Shown here: piece after piece, positions 36,057-44,037 of the stretch
How positions within the stretch are numbered: position 1 is the stretch's first letter
Layout of the letters: the number at the start of each line of letters is the position of its first letter
NCBI RefSeq assembly: GCF_000214595.1
Contig: NZ_AFIG01000002.1
Coordinates: 82,860-146,859 of the forward strand
Source: Methylophaga thalassica MP
GTDB lineage: Bacteria > Pseudomonadota > Gammaproteobacteria > Nitrosococcales > Methylophagaceae
Length of the DNA: 64,000 nt
Direction: 5' to 3'
Notes under the pieces: generated by a model
Databases searched by the model: none
What the model saw: only the letters and a program-made list of their open reading frames with translations
Told to the model about the DNA's origin: nothing
Position numbers and translations under genes: made by a program

Positions 36057-37292
36057 TTAATGGTCGTGTGATGCGCCTGACTTATCTATGTCGGCTTTTA
36101 TAACGTAACTGCTACTGGTGACGTATTCTGTTCCAGGTTCAAGACCACCCCTGACTTCAGCCCACTCACCAGCTTGTTCTCCTAACTCAAGCATTCGTAC
36201 TTCGTAGGTAGTGCCTACTTTTGCGTACACGACCTGAAAATCTCTAAATGCTTGAATGCCATCACGCTTAACCGAAAGAGGTACCTCGTGAATATTTGTG
36301 GTAACGGTTCCTTTCACCATCGCCCCAGGGCTCAGGCTTCCTGATTGGTTTTTAATCGATACGCGTATTGCCACACCCTCAAGGCCGTCCATTTCAGGGC
36401 TTATGTAATCGATTTGACCTTCTATGGGCGCAGCTACCCCTTCAATCACAAGAGAGACGGGGTTACCCAATTGAATTTTTGAACGATTTTCAGGGAAGAC
36501 AAACAGCTCTGCGGCTAAAGACTTTTTATCTACAATTCGTAGTAACTCTTTACCTTTGGTTTGCTCGCCGGTATTAATGTTTCTGTTGGTAACGACGCCA
36601 CTAATAGGGGCATAGATAGTGTAAGAATTTAGACTTTTATCACTCTCTACCGTCAGAAGTGGCATGCCTTTTTTTACATCATCACCCAGATTGACATGTA
36701 CCTTTCTCACAAGACCATCAAAGCGGGCAGAAATGGTTCTGGTGTTCTCTATCGGTGAAATCAATTGCCCGTAGGCTGAAATGGTCTTACGTATGTTTGC
36801 TGGGCCAGCTTTCTCTGTTTTAATTCCGCTTGCCTTTGCTATTTCATCATTGATAACGACTCGGCCTTCAAAGTTGTCATAAGACCAGGTGTATTCTTTG
36901 CCTTGAAACTCGGCATTAAGTTTCACAGCAAAAGAATGAGGCTCATAGATGGCCATATCTCCTCTCAAGTAGTCTTCCTGCTGATAAAATCCGATGTTAT
37001 CTTTAACATCGCCCAGCCGATCTAGAACAACATCGACCTTGACGTTGTCTGGACTAATCGGTTGGCCTGATTGTGATGCCCATACCCTGAACTCAGGTGG
37101 AACTCCATCCTCGTATATGGCTAATTCAATGGCAAAATTACCCTGTCTTAGCATTCTTCCGTTGTTTGGTCCTTTCTCTACCTCTTCGTAGACAGCCTCC
37201 GCATTCTCCACTGCGTGTGCGGGAGTAGATACCAGCGGAAGTAACGCCAAATGCATAGCCAATATCAGGCCTTTACTGCGTAGATTTTTCAT
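36057..37292 (-). CDS. czcB: CzcB-type periplasmic adaptor
   Basis: 411 residues. Signal peptide (about 1-27), a CzcB-specific N-terminal domain (GRMLRQGNFAIELAIYEDGVPPEFRVWA), then the membrane-fusion layout: a lipoyl-like half near DGLVRKVHVNLGDDVKKGMPLLTV, a hairpin shortened to almost nothing, the other lipoyl half (YAPISGVVTNRNINTGEQ) and beta-barrel domain. This lack of a long coiled hairpin is common in metal adaptors. It links CzcA to the outer-membrane channel. 9 bases from czcA, 17 from czcC. Confidence 0.92.
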   Translation of the reverse strand: MKNLRSKGLILAMHLALLPLVSTPAHAVENAEAVYEEVEKGPNNGRMLRQGNFAIELAIYEDGVPPEFRVWASQSGQPISPDNVKVDVVLDRLGDVKDNIGFYQQEDYLRGDMAIYEPHSFAVKLNAEFQGKEYTWSYDNFEGRVVINDEIAKASGIKTEKAGPANIRKTISAYGQLISPIENTRTISARFDGLVRKVHVNLGDDVKKGMPLLTVESDKSLNSYTIYAPISGVVTNRNINTGEQTKGKELLRIVDKKSLAAELFVFPENRSKIQLGNPVSLVIEGVAAPIEGQIDYISPEMDGLEGVAIRVSIKNQSGSLSPGAMVKGTVTTNIHEVPLSVKRDGIQAFRDFQVVYAKVGTTYEVRMLELGEQAGEWAEVRGGLEPGTEYVTSSSYVIKADIDKSGASHDH

Positions 37293-37309
37293 TAATGATT
37301 TCCTTTGAG

Positions 37310-38683
37310 TTACAGGGCAACACCAGCCAGGCGCTCAATTTCGACACGATTGAGGTGAGCCTGGAATTGCAGGTTTAATAATGTTTCTTGAGCCTGGATG
37401 AGGTCTTGCTGAACAGAGCTCCACTGAACAAAGCTGTACTTTCCTAACTTGTAGGCATTTTCTGCTTCATCAGCTGCGCGCTGAAGGCTGGGGATCACTT
37501 TTTCTTGTAGTGATGTGACAGAGTTTTGATACCGCTCATATGAACGAACGTAGTTCGCTAGGTCGGTTTCCATACGAATACGGGTAGCCTCAGCATCGGC
37601 ACGGTAAGCTGCTTGTTCAGCTCCGAGTGCCCGTATTTGGGCCGCATTACGGTCAGGACGGCCCAGGGGGATCGTAAATCCGGCTACCAGACCATAATCA
37701 TTGGCCGCTTCATTGCGACGAATTCCAGCGTTGAAACGCCATTGAGTTTTTGCTTCGGACTTAGCAAGTTCAGCTTTTGATTTGGCAACTCTCTCGTCGC
37801 TTAAGAAAATTTCGATATTCGGGTGATTGGTTAGATACTCTCTGAGTTGTTCAAAGTTAATACGTTTAGTTGGTAAATCTAAAACACCTTCAACCTCAGA
37901 AAACGACGGTTCGTACTCCCCCCATTGAGAAGCCAGACTCTTAACGGCTGCATCAATTTCATAACTGCTGTTGTGGAGGGAGAGCTTTTTTTCTTCTAGA
38001 TTAGCTATTGCCTGATACCTGTCTGCATCTGGAGCAGCTCCGGCTCTTACACGTCGGCTAACTTCTTTTTCTACACGCTCAAGCTCAGCTACGGCGTCAT
38101 TTTCAAGCTCTTTTTTCTTTTGAAAGTACAGGGCAGAAAGATAATATCTCGCCGTTTCAGAAGCGATGTCTAATCGTTTTACTTCCTGCTGTATGACTAA
38201 GCTAGACTTCTCTCTCTCGGCAATAATGGTCCGTTTATCTAATAGCTCACTTTCTAGCAACCAACTTAGGCTCAGTGTGGATTGAGTACTTCTTATATTG
38301 CTGTATGAGCCTGTTCCCATGGCATCTTCAAGCATGAAACTAAGCTCTGGCCGTTGCCCCACACCTGCTTGCTGAATGTAGCCATCAGCGCCTTTAATTA
38401 GCTCGTTATATCCCGGTAAGTCTGGGTGTTGAAGCAATGTCTTATTGACAGCCTCTTTAAGTGAAATCGAATTTAAATTCTCCTTATCATCACTGGCATA
38501 CACAGGTAGCCATGCAATCATTGCCGTAGCAAAGACGACACCGATGAAAAGTTTGGTGAATAAAAACCGACCGACAATCGGTTTTTTATAGAAAGATTTT
38601 GGCTTTGGCGAGCCATGAGTAATAACACCATAAAACCGACTACCAATCGGTTTTATGGGCAGAACTTTTTTTTGGTTTTCCAC
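37310..38683 (-). CDS. czcC: CzcC-type outer-membrane channel with operator-encoded N-terminus
   Basis: 457 residues. The mature part from about residue 65 is a TolC-type outer-membrane factor (SLKEAVNKTLLQHPDLPG, two sets of long helices, ARYYLSALYFQKKK and LDLPTKR). It is preceded by an odd basic extension holding KPIGSRF and KKPIVGRF, two peptides encoded by the two copies of the 23-base operator, and only then by a signal-like helix (FLFTKLFIGVVFATAMIAWLPVYA). GTG 38683 has AGGAG eight bases upstream; GTG 38692 overlaps that site. No in-frame ATG before the helix exists, so the extension appears to be translated when coupled to the M56 gene. Confidence 0.85.
   Translation of the reverse strand: MENQKKVLPIKPIGSRFYGVITHGSPKPKSFYKKPIVGRFLFTKLFIGVVFATAMIAWLPVYASDDKENLNSISLKEAVNKTLLQHPDLPGYNELIKGADGYIQQAGVGQRPELSFMLEDAMGTGSYSNIRSTQSTLSLSWLLESELLDKRTIIAEREKSSLVIQQEVKRLDIASETARYYLSALYFQKKKELENDAVAELERVEKEVSRRVRAGAAPDADRYQAIANLEEKKLSLHNSSYEIDAAVKSLASQWGEYEPSFSEVEGVLDLPTKRINFEQLREYLTNHPNIEIFLSDERVAKSKAELAKSEAKTQWRFNAGIRRNEAANDYGLVAGFTIPLGRPDRNAAQIRALGAEQAAYRADAEATRIRMETDLANYVRSYERYQNSVTSLQEKVIPSLQRAADEAENAYKLGKYSFVQWSSVQQDLIQAQETLLNLQFQAHLNRVEIERLAGVAL
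38563..38585. promoter_or_regulatory. BlaI-type operator copy 1 (inside czcC)
   Basis: A 23-base dyad, AAAACCGA-N7-TCGGTTTT. It lies inside the 5' part of czcC, exactly 69 bases from copy 2, so both are read in the same frame. On the minus strand TTGTCG in its centre stands where a -35 box lies in copy 3. Confidence 0.75.
38632..38654. promoter_or_regulatory. BlaI-type operator copy 2 (start of czcC)
   Basis: The same 23-base dyad, AAAACCGA-N7-TCGGTTTT. The minus strand reads TTGGTA inside it and TATTAC 16 bases further on, a possible promoter for czcCBA that would be blocked by a repressor here. Confidence 0.78.
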
Positions 38684-38694
38684 AAAAGTCACTC

Positions 38695-39645
38695 CTAATG
38701 ATGAAAAAAGGTTTCAACGAGGTGATGGAAGGTGTCTAGGCTTAGCAGGCAAAATAAACTGATTAGAATGAGAGAACCATAAAGCGAGAAATTCGTGATG
38801 GTGCTTGCCGGTTGCTGCGTCAACAGGTTCTCGATGCGAGCCTTAACCTCATTGCCACTGAAGTTACATTGAATGTTGGCCTCTACTTGGCCTCTTTCAT
38901 ATGTACTGATAATTTTCGACACCTTCAATAAGGTAGTAGCAATATCAAACTTAGAAACTCCACTTGAGACCACAAAGCTATCTGCTATTAACTCCATTGA
39001 GAAAGCCATTTCATGCTGAAGCCTTTTGCTGATGCTTCTTGGGAAAAATGAGGACATAAAACCAAAAATGAGCTTTTTTAAGGAGTCTCTGTTCTTAACA
39101 TGGCTGAGTTCGTGCAACTGAACAATCTTTAACTCAGAGGCATCAAGCTTAGTTGCAAGACCTTTCGTTATGAATGTCTGGGGGTTGATTAGCCCTGCTG
39201 AGAACGCATTTGGCTCTCTAACGTCAAGGAGCCCCTCGCTATCAGAAAATGTCCTGAAGTGAGTGAATGTTTGTGCATGCCTAGCAGCTAATACACAGCT
39301 TTTGACAAAGGTGAAACTGAATACAAGGATCAACAGTATTGTCGGATAAATATGCCAACTGTTTATTACAAACTCATTAGAATGATGCCAGTGCATCATA
39401 TCAGACAATTTGGGGAAAATAGTCTCTAGTGATAATGCGAGGAGTACAGGCGAAGCTATAGCTAGTGCCCATGGCATACTTACCGTTAGCCACATAAGTT
39501 TTTGTTTACGAGCTGGAGCAAGGGTGAAGGACCACAAACCCGTGTTGGCACTAACTAATAAGCTTGATGCAAAAATACCGCTAAAGAACGCGACTGTCCC
39601 TAGAGAGAGTATATTAAGCAGGAACGCTGCTAGGTCAAAAAACAA
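38695..39645 (-). CDS. M56 (BlaR1-like) membrane metallopeptidase
   Basis: 316 residues with helices at the N-terminus (about 1-30, 50-75, 100-120) and C-terminus (about 290-308), and a zinc peptidase motif HELSHVKNRD near residue 179 with the later Glu in SMELIADSFV. It is a BlaR1/MecR1 peptidase half without the penicillin-binding sensor domain. In the family the peptidase leads to cleavage of a BlaI-type repressor. The repressor gene lies 5 bases upstream, and czcC follows by 11 bases, so it probably relieves repression of metal efflux. The signal it senses, presumably metal at the membrane, is not known. Confidence 0.82.
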   Translation of the reverse strand: MFFDLAAFLLNILSLGTVAFFSGIFASSLLVSANTGLWSFTLAPARKQKLMWLTVSMPWALAIASPVLLALSLETIFPKLSDMMHWHHSNEFVINSWHIYPTILLILVFSFTFVKSCVLAARHAQTFTHFRTFSDSEGLLDVREPNAFSAGLINPQTFITKGLATKLDASELKIVQLHELSHVKNRDSLKKLIFGFMSSFFPRSISKRLQHEMAFSMELIADSFVVSSGVSKFDIATTLLKVSKIISTYERGQVEANIQCNFSGNEVKARIENLLTQQPASTITNFSLYGSLILISLFCLLSLDTFHHLVETFFHH

Positions 39646-39650
39646 ACCAA

Positions 39651-40031
39651 TTACTCCACATCTGACATAGTTCGCTGCCTATCAATGAGCGCTTCCAGCT
39701 CAGAAATTTCTTTATCAGATAGGCTAGATGATATGGAAGAGAAAGCCGCATGAAGTGCACTTTCAGGGCTTTCAAAGAAGTCCTTGGTCAAGTCTACAAA
39801 TAATTCTCCAATGAAGTCATCTTTTGTTTTTGCTGCTTGATATACATAGGCATAGCCAGTTTTATGGCGTTTCAGTAAACCTTTTTTGTAAAGCCTGTCT
39901 AGAGTACTTTGAATGGTATTCAGTGTGCCACCACGTTTAGGCTCAAAATACGCGTAAACCTGCTTAGCATCAGCATCACCATATTCCCAGAAAAATTGTA
40001 GCGCGGCTTTTTCAAGTTCACCTAAGTTCAC
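39651..40031 (-). CDS. BlaI/MecI/CopY-family repressor
   Basis: 126 residues from the GTG at 40031, chosen because AAGGTGA lies eight bases upstream and because the family starts with LGELEKAAL as here. A winged helix (QFFWEYGDADAKQVYAYF, TLNTIQSTLDRLYKKGLLKRHKTGYAYVY) is followed by a dimerisation helix. A longer frame to 40091 would run into the operator at 40077. The cut site in BlaI lies in the dimerisation part; no obvious CopY-type CxCxxxxCxC is present, so it probably does not bind metal itself but depends on the M56 partner. Confidence 0.88.
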   Translation of the reverse strand: MNLGELEKAALQFFWEYGDADAKQVYAYFEPKRGGTLNTIQSTLDRLYKKGLLKRHKTGYAYVYQAAKTKDDFIGELFVDLTKDFFESPESALHAAFSSISSSLSDKEISELEALIDRQRTMSDVE

Positions 40032-40076
40032 AGTATTGGTCACCTTCTTAGTTTGGCAAGTAATCATTACACATGT

Positions 40077-40099
40077 AAAACCGATCGTCAATCGGTTTT
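40077..40099. promoter_or_regulatory. BlaI-type operator copy 3 (repressor promoter)
   Basis: AAAACCGA-N7-TCGGTTTT lies 46 bases before the repressor start. On the minus strand TTGACG in its middle and TAATGA 16 bases on form a plausible promoter, so a bound repressor would shut off its own gene. Confidence 0.82.
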
Positions 40100-40207
40100 G
40101 TTGTTATTTTTCATGCTTGTGATGTTATAGGGAGTTAACTTAGCCACATGTATTCTCAATGGAAGCCTAAAAATAACGTCCGTCGAATCTGAATACAGTT
40201 ATATCAT

Positions 40208-41515
40208 CTATTTAGGCCAGTGTGTGTGTAACTCATCAATAACGTAAACGTGTGTATGTCGCTTAAGACCATTGCTAGAATGAGGGTGATCGTCAGGCAG
40301 ATCATAATGCGTATGCTCAATTTCACTAAGATCGTCAGCGGGCCATAACATTACTGCTACGATCACTGCCACGAGTGTAACGAGAGCAAATACTAAAAAG
40401 GTTATGGGTAACCCCCAAGTGGCACCCAACCATCCAGCTAGAGGATAGGATATGAGCCAACATGTATGTGAAAGTGAAAACTGAGCAGCAAATAAATCTG
40501 GACGATCTTCAGGATGTGAGGAGCGGGTCAGTAAACGTCCAGAAGGTGTCTGCACCATTGCATAACCAAAACCTAATAATGACCAGATCACCATCAACAT
40601 GTTTGGACTACTGATGTTTGAGGCCACTACCAAGCCTAATGTTAATAGTAGGCTTGCTATAAGCATTAATGTGCGGTCTTTTACAACTCTCAACATAGCG
40701 GGCATAAGCAGTGCAGCTAACATAGAGCCTCCTCCGAAAAATGCTAGCGCCATAGCTGTGTCCTGGGCAGTCAGGCCAAACTTGGCTTGCATGATAACTA
40801 CCGTATTAACAAACACCATGGCTCCGGCTGCAGTAACACCGAAATTAAGTGCTAGTAAGCCGCGTAATCGGGGCGTCGCTAGGTAGAAGCGGATACCTCT
40901 TGTTGTCTTTTGTATGAAGCTCTTCTCCGTTCTTGGGCTAGGGCGGATTATTGGAAGACTAACGCTGGCTACTAAGACGGCTGAAGCGATAAAACCCAAT
41001 ACGGTACCTGAAAATAAGCCATGCCAACTCATGAACGATAGCAGCAGGGCTGCAAGTGTCGGGCTGATGAGGTTTTCCATATCATAAGCCAACCGAGACA
41101 ATGAAAGAGCATTAGTGTAGTCATCTTCATCGGTAAGAATGTCTGGGATTGTGGCTTGAAATAAAGGCGTAAAACAGGCTGAGGTTGATTGTAAAAAAAA
41201 GATTAAAAGGTAGACCTGCCAGACCTCCGTTACAAAAGGCAAAAATAGGGCAACCCCTGCACGAATTAAGTCTAGCGATACTAGTACCTGCCGCCGTGGC
41301 AATGAACGCAATAGAGCCGAAGCGAAAGGCGCGATGAATACATATGCCAGCATTTTTATAGTTAAAACGGTACCTAAAATAAGACCTGCGTTTTCTTGTG
41401 CTAGCTCATAAGCTAGCAAGGCAAGTGCGACTGTAGCAAGTCCAGTACCTAATAGTGCAATCACCTGAGCCAAAAAAAGGTGTCTGTATATCGTATGGGT
41501 TAAAACTTTTAGCAT
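40208..41515 (-). CDS. MFS metal exporter with His-rich tail (NreB-like)
   Basis: 435 residues, twelve helices, with DRAxxLxxPFVTEVWQVYLLIFF-like middle sections typical of MFS exporters. The C-terminal 45 residues contain many His (IEHTHYDLPDDHPHSSNG, then LKRHTHVYVIDELHTHWPK). MFS proteins with such tails include the nickel exporter NreB and related Ni/Co exporters. Position beside czcCBA supports a metal substrate. 176 bases separate it from the repressor gene start, so it may have its own promoter. Confidence 0.82.
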   Translation of the reverse strand: MLKVLTHTIYRHLFLAQVIALLGTGLATVALALLAYELAQENAGLILGTVLTIKMLAYVFIAPFASALLRSLPRRQVLVSLDLIRAGVALFLPFVTEVWQVYLLIFFLQSTSACFTPLFQATIPDILTDEDDYTNALSLSRLAYDMENLISPTLAALLLSFMSWHGLFSGTVLGFIASAVLVASVSLPIIRPSPRTEKSFIQKTTRGIRFYLATPRLRGLLALNFGVTAAGAMVFVNTVVIMQAKFGLTAQDTAMALAFFGGGSMLAALLMPAMLRVVKDRTLMLIASLLLTLGLVVASNISSPNMLMVIWSLLGFGYAMVQTPSGRLLTRSSHPEDRPDLFAAQFSLSHTCWLISYPLAGWLGATWGLPITFLVFALVTLVAVIVAVMLWPADDLSEIEHTHYDLPDDHPHSSNGLKRHTHVYVIDELHTHWPK

Positions 41516-42188
41516 CTAGAGGTACTCCATGACAGATAAATCAAGATTTGTTTGATTGTACTCATCTGCAGTTCTTGCTCATCTAGTTTAATTATTTAAA
41601 ATCGTTTTCGACATACTGTAACGAGAAGACAAGAATTTCTACAACATGAAAAAAGCTTTTCTAAAGCACCTAAATAACAAACTAGTTCATAATTATCGAA
41701 GCGAGAATAATACTCAGATTCTACTTAAACCATTTAATAAAACTCTATAAACTACAGTAAATAGTTGGTTGGTATTTGTGCATGTGATTAGTCGGAAATC
41801 AGAAAGCACCTTGTTCTAGTTGAAATGAATAATCATAGTTCAAAATAAACTTGATTTTAGTTATGCTCAATCAAATAATCGCTTGCTAATCTTTTATAAA
41901 GTTGACATGTTTTTATCTTTAGCTACCTAAAACTGTGGGACTATATATCTAAAGAAGGGGCAATCGTTTTTACCTATATCTCTAATATGACGACAACGTT
42001 CCAATTTGATTTAGATAAGGGATGATATACATACTCTTATTCTGAGACCACATAATAAAGTGGATGATGATTGTAGTGATGCATCCGTATTGTTTTTCGG
42101 GTACAAGTAAAAGAGCCTACCGCTTTACGAGTCAATGAATCCCCCCATTACCTTTTGATATTGGTTTTGGGGGCTTTTGTATCCATGT
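41516..42188. other. Long non-coding region
   Basis: 673 bases of AT-rich DNA without a credible gene. Only the hairpin at its right end (listed apart) stands out. Sequence between about 41990 and 42140 on the plus strand could be a small transcript that ends at this hairpin; there is no protein frame in it. Confidence 0.5.
42142..42178 (+). terminator. Terminator-like hairpin without an obvious upstream gene
   Basis: CCCCCATTACC pairs with GGTTTTGGGGG, followed by CTTTTG. On the plus strand no gene precedes it for 600 bases, which may mean an untranslated RNA; on the minus strand it would follow the small gene at 42189 but has no T-run there. Confidence 0.5.
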
Positions 42189-42323
42189 TTACATGAAGAT
42201 CGACATAAGCATATCGATGATGCCTTGTTTATCACAATATTGGTAGATTTCTATTAACTTTTCAATAACTTCATACCACAACATCATTCTTTGACTTTCT
42301 GTTTCACTTTTATGTCTATGCAT
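42189..42323 (-). CDS. Small 44-residue protein, unknown
   Basis: The frame from ATG 42323 is preceded by AGGAG seven bases away, a strong site. The protein is charged and helical (SETESQRMMLWYEVIEKLIEIYQYCDKQ split by a Met-rich end LMSIFM). The upstream part of the longer open frame lacks any start signal. No family recognised. Confidence 0.5.
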   Translation of the reverse strand: MHRHKSETESQRMMLWYEVIEKLIEIYQYCDKQGIIDMLMSIFM

Positions 42324-42527
42324 TAAGGTTCTCCTAAAAAAATAAAAAAACGGCCTATAAAAACAAGGCTCATCTTTATTTACTGTTTTTGAGAAATAAC
42401 GCTTTTTTCTCGTATCAAATTTAATGATTGGTCGTAGTAATATTTCATTCACATTTTCTGTGGATAACCTTGTCAGTAACATCAGAAATGCCTTGTAAGT
42501 ATAGGGAAAATACTGGTTGGTCAATAA

Positions 42528-42815
42528 TTAAGCAGAACTGATTGAAGCGTTGACATCACACTGGTAAATTGCTACTTTCGTAATCAATATCGCTACTCGC
42601 GATACTTGGCTCCCGCCAAGCTCACCAAGATACGTCCACTGGCCGTACTCACAGCTCAATAGAGCAAATCCGATTGAAGTAACTTTATTTCCGACAGAAA
42701 TCTTTTGTGTGTCTGCACAGCTGTACGTTTTTTTGTGCCTCCAGATTAAAGGTTTCTGATCGACATTTAATTGTCGATTGAAAGCGGCTTGCTGACCGTT
42801 TAATCCAGCACTCAA
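42528..42815 (-). pseudogene. PilV-type tip fragment without membrane or N-terminal part
   Basis: A 95-residue frame from a TTG directly behind an in-frame TGA. The block TYSCADTQKISVGNKVT, then ALLSCEYGQWTYLG follows the C-x(about 18)-LL-x-C-x2-G-x-W pattern seen in both PilV-like proteins of this plasmid (ACKTKQIGTTINGELLTCVSGVW and SCSKNG...LILSCNQGVW). The pilin N-terminus is missing, so on its own it would not be exported. It may be a silent tip cassette, a pilV remnant, or an unrelated small protein. Confidence 0.4.
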
Positions 42816-42824
42816 TCACCCTTC

Positions 42825-42899
42825 AGGGCACATACACTGCCCTCTAGGGATAGCTTTGTCTGTGCCATTCCGAAGGATTTTTAATTCAAGGAGGCACAA
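42825..42899 (+). promoter_or_regulatory. Structured leader of the 42900 gene
   Basis: AGGGCA-CATACAC-TGCCCT forms one hairpin (42825-42843). TGTGCC at 42861 pairs with GGCACA at 42893, which overlaps the end of the ribosome binding site AAGGAGG and lies two bases before the ATG. Such pairing would hide the start of translation. Confidence 0.55.
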
Positions 42900-43175
42900 A
42901 TGGAGTTTAAAAAGCTGAGACGTGATGAAGTCCTGAAAGATGTTATTCAACGGGCGGGGACAAATGCAGAATTTAGACCATCAAAAGTTGAAAAGAAGGA
43001 CGACCATGTTTCCAGAGCATATTGGGCTGGAGACAAGTTAGTAATCATTCTCGAAAAGGCACGAGCAGTCGTGGGCTATAACCTTTTCAGCAGATCCCAA
43101 CTTAAACGAGCAAAAAGATATTCGCATGCTTTCCTAGTAGAGAAGCGGGTTTTATGGCAAAGGAGTGAGCAATGA
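42900..43175 (+). CDS. Unknown small basic protein before a nuclease
   Basis: 91 residues, many Lys and Arg, no membrane segment. Near the end LKRAKRYSHAFLVEKRVLW is basic and could bind nucleic acid. It overlaps the following nuclease gene by four bases (ATGA), so the two are translated together and may act together. No family recognised. Confidence 0.65.
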   Translation: MEFKKLRRDEVLKDVIQRAGTNAEFRPSKVEKKDDHVSRAYWAGDKLVIILEKARAVVGYNLFSRSQLKRAKRYSHAFLVEKRVLWQRSEQ

Positions 43176-44023
43176 TCCTCAGTCCTAGTCGCGTTCAAAA
43201 AGGGCAGACTTGTATGAAACAAGTCTGGTACCACTATAAGTTGGGTATAAGACCAAAGGTTACTTCAGCAAACCTTGCTTTTGGTAAAGCGGTGGATGAC
43301 ACCGTTATGGATTACTTAAAAGCAGTAACGCTAGGTACACGGATTTCTTCAATTGAAGATGTCTTTGTTAGACATTGGAAAAAGCAAACATCAGTTTCAC
43401 TTGAGTATTCGGCCACACAGTCGGAGAACAAACTGAAAGAGATGGGCGCTGCGATGGCTGGCAAGTTTCCAGTTAAATGGGAAGAGTCCGGACTAATGGT
43501 TTTTATCATGCCAGACGGTTCACCTGCATTGCAGGTTGAACTCGCAGTTCAGATATCACCGAAAGATAGCTTAAAAGGATATCTCGATTTAATCGCTATG
43601 GATCAGATTGGCAGAATCATCATTTTAGACATCAAAACAACAGGTGTCGCCTACGATGATTTGTTTGTTCGTCAATCAGATCAATTAACGGCTTATCAAC
43701 TGCTAGTAGATAGTCATGCAGAGACATTAGGTATAGAACAGGCCGACCAGGTTGGTTTCATGTGCTTGCACAAGAAAAAAGACCCAGTAATCCATCTACC
43801 CCAAATAGTCGACCGCAGACCAACAAATCGAGTTAGAGAATATATTCAAACCTGTCAGTGGTTTGTTAACGACTACAACAACGGACGGTTTAACCGCAGT
43901 CCGCTTGGAGCCTTTAACAGCCCTTGTTCAATGTGTAACTTTAGTAGGTTATGCAGCGAGGGATGCACTGAAGATTTGTCTATTCCTGATAGGGCGATGT
44001 CTGCCCTGCAGTTGGCAGCATAG
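43172..44023 (+). CDS. PD-(D/E)XK nuclease with Fe-S cysteines (Cas4/RecB type)
   Basis: 283 residues. A Cys near residue 13 (GQTCMKQVWYHYKLG) and three at the C-terminus (CSMCNFSRLCSEGC) fit a four-Cys Fe-S cluster as in Cas4 and AddB. The nuclease core is visible: GKAVDDTV (where the usual motif has His), LKGYLDLIA with the catalytic Asp, IILDIKTT as the DxK motif, and QSDQLTAYQ as the QxxxY helix. Such enzymes are 5'-3' exonucleases on single strands. Together with ssb and the putative annealing protein it would complete a phage-style recombination set. No CRISPR array lies nearby. Confidence 0.82.
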   Translation: MILSPSRVQKGQTCMKQVWYHYKLGIRPKVTSANLAFGKAVDDTVMDYLKAVTLGTRISSIEDVFVRHWKKQTSVSLEYSATQSENKLKEMGAAMAGKFPVKWEESGLMVFIMPDGSPALQVELAVQISPKDSLKGYLDLIAMDQIGRIIILDIKTTGVAYDDLFVRQSDQLTAYQLLVDSHAETLGIEQADQVGFMCLHKKKDPVIHLPQIVDRRPTNRVREYIQTCQWFVNDYNNGRFNRSPLGAFNSPCSMCNFSRLCSEGCTEDLSIPDRAMSALQLAA

Positions 44024-44037
44024 GAGGGCGATAAGTG

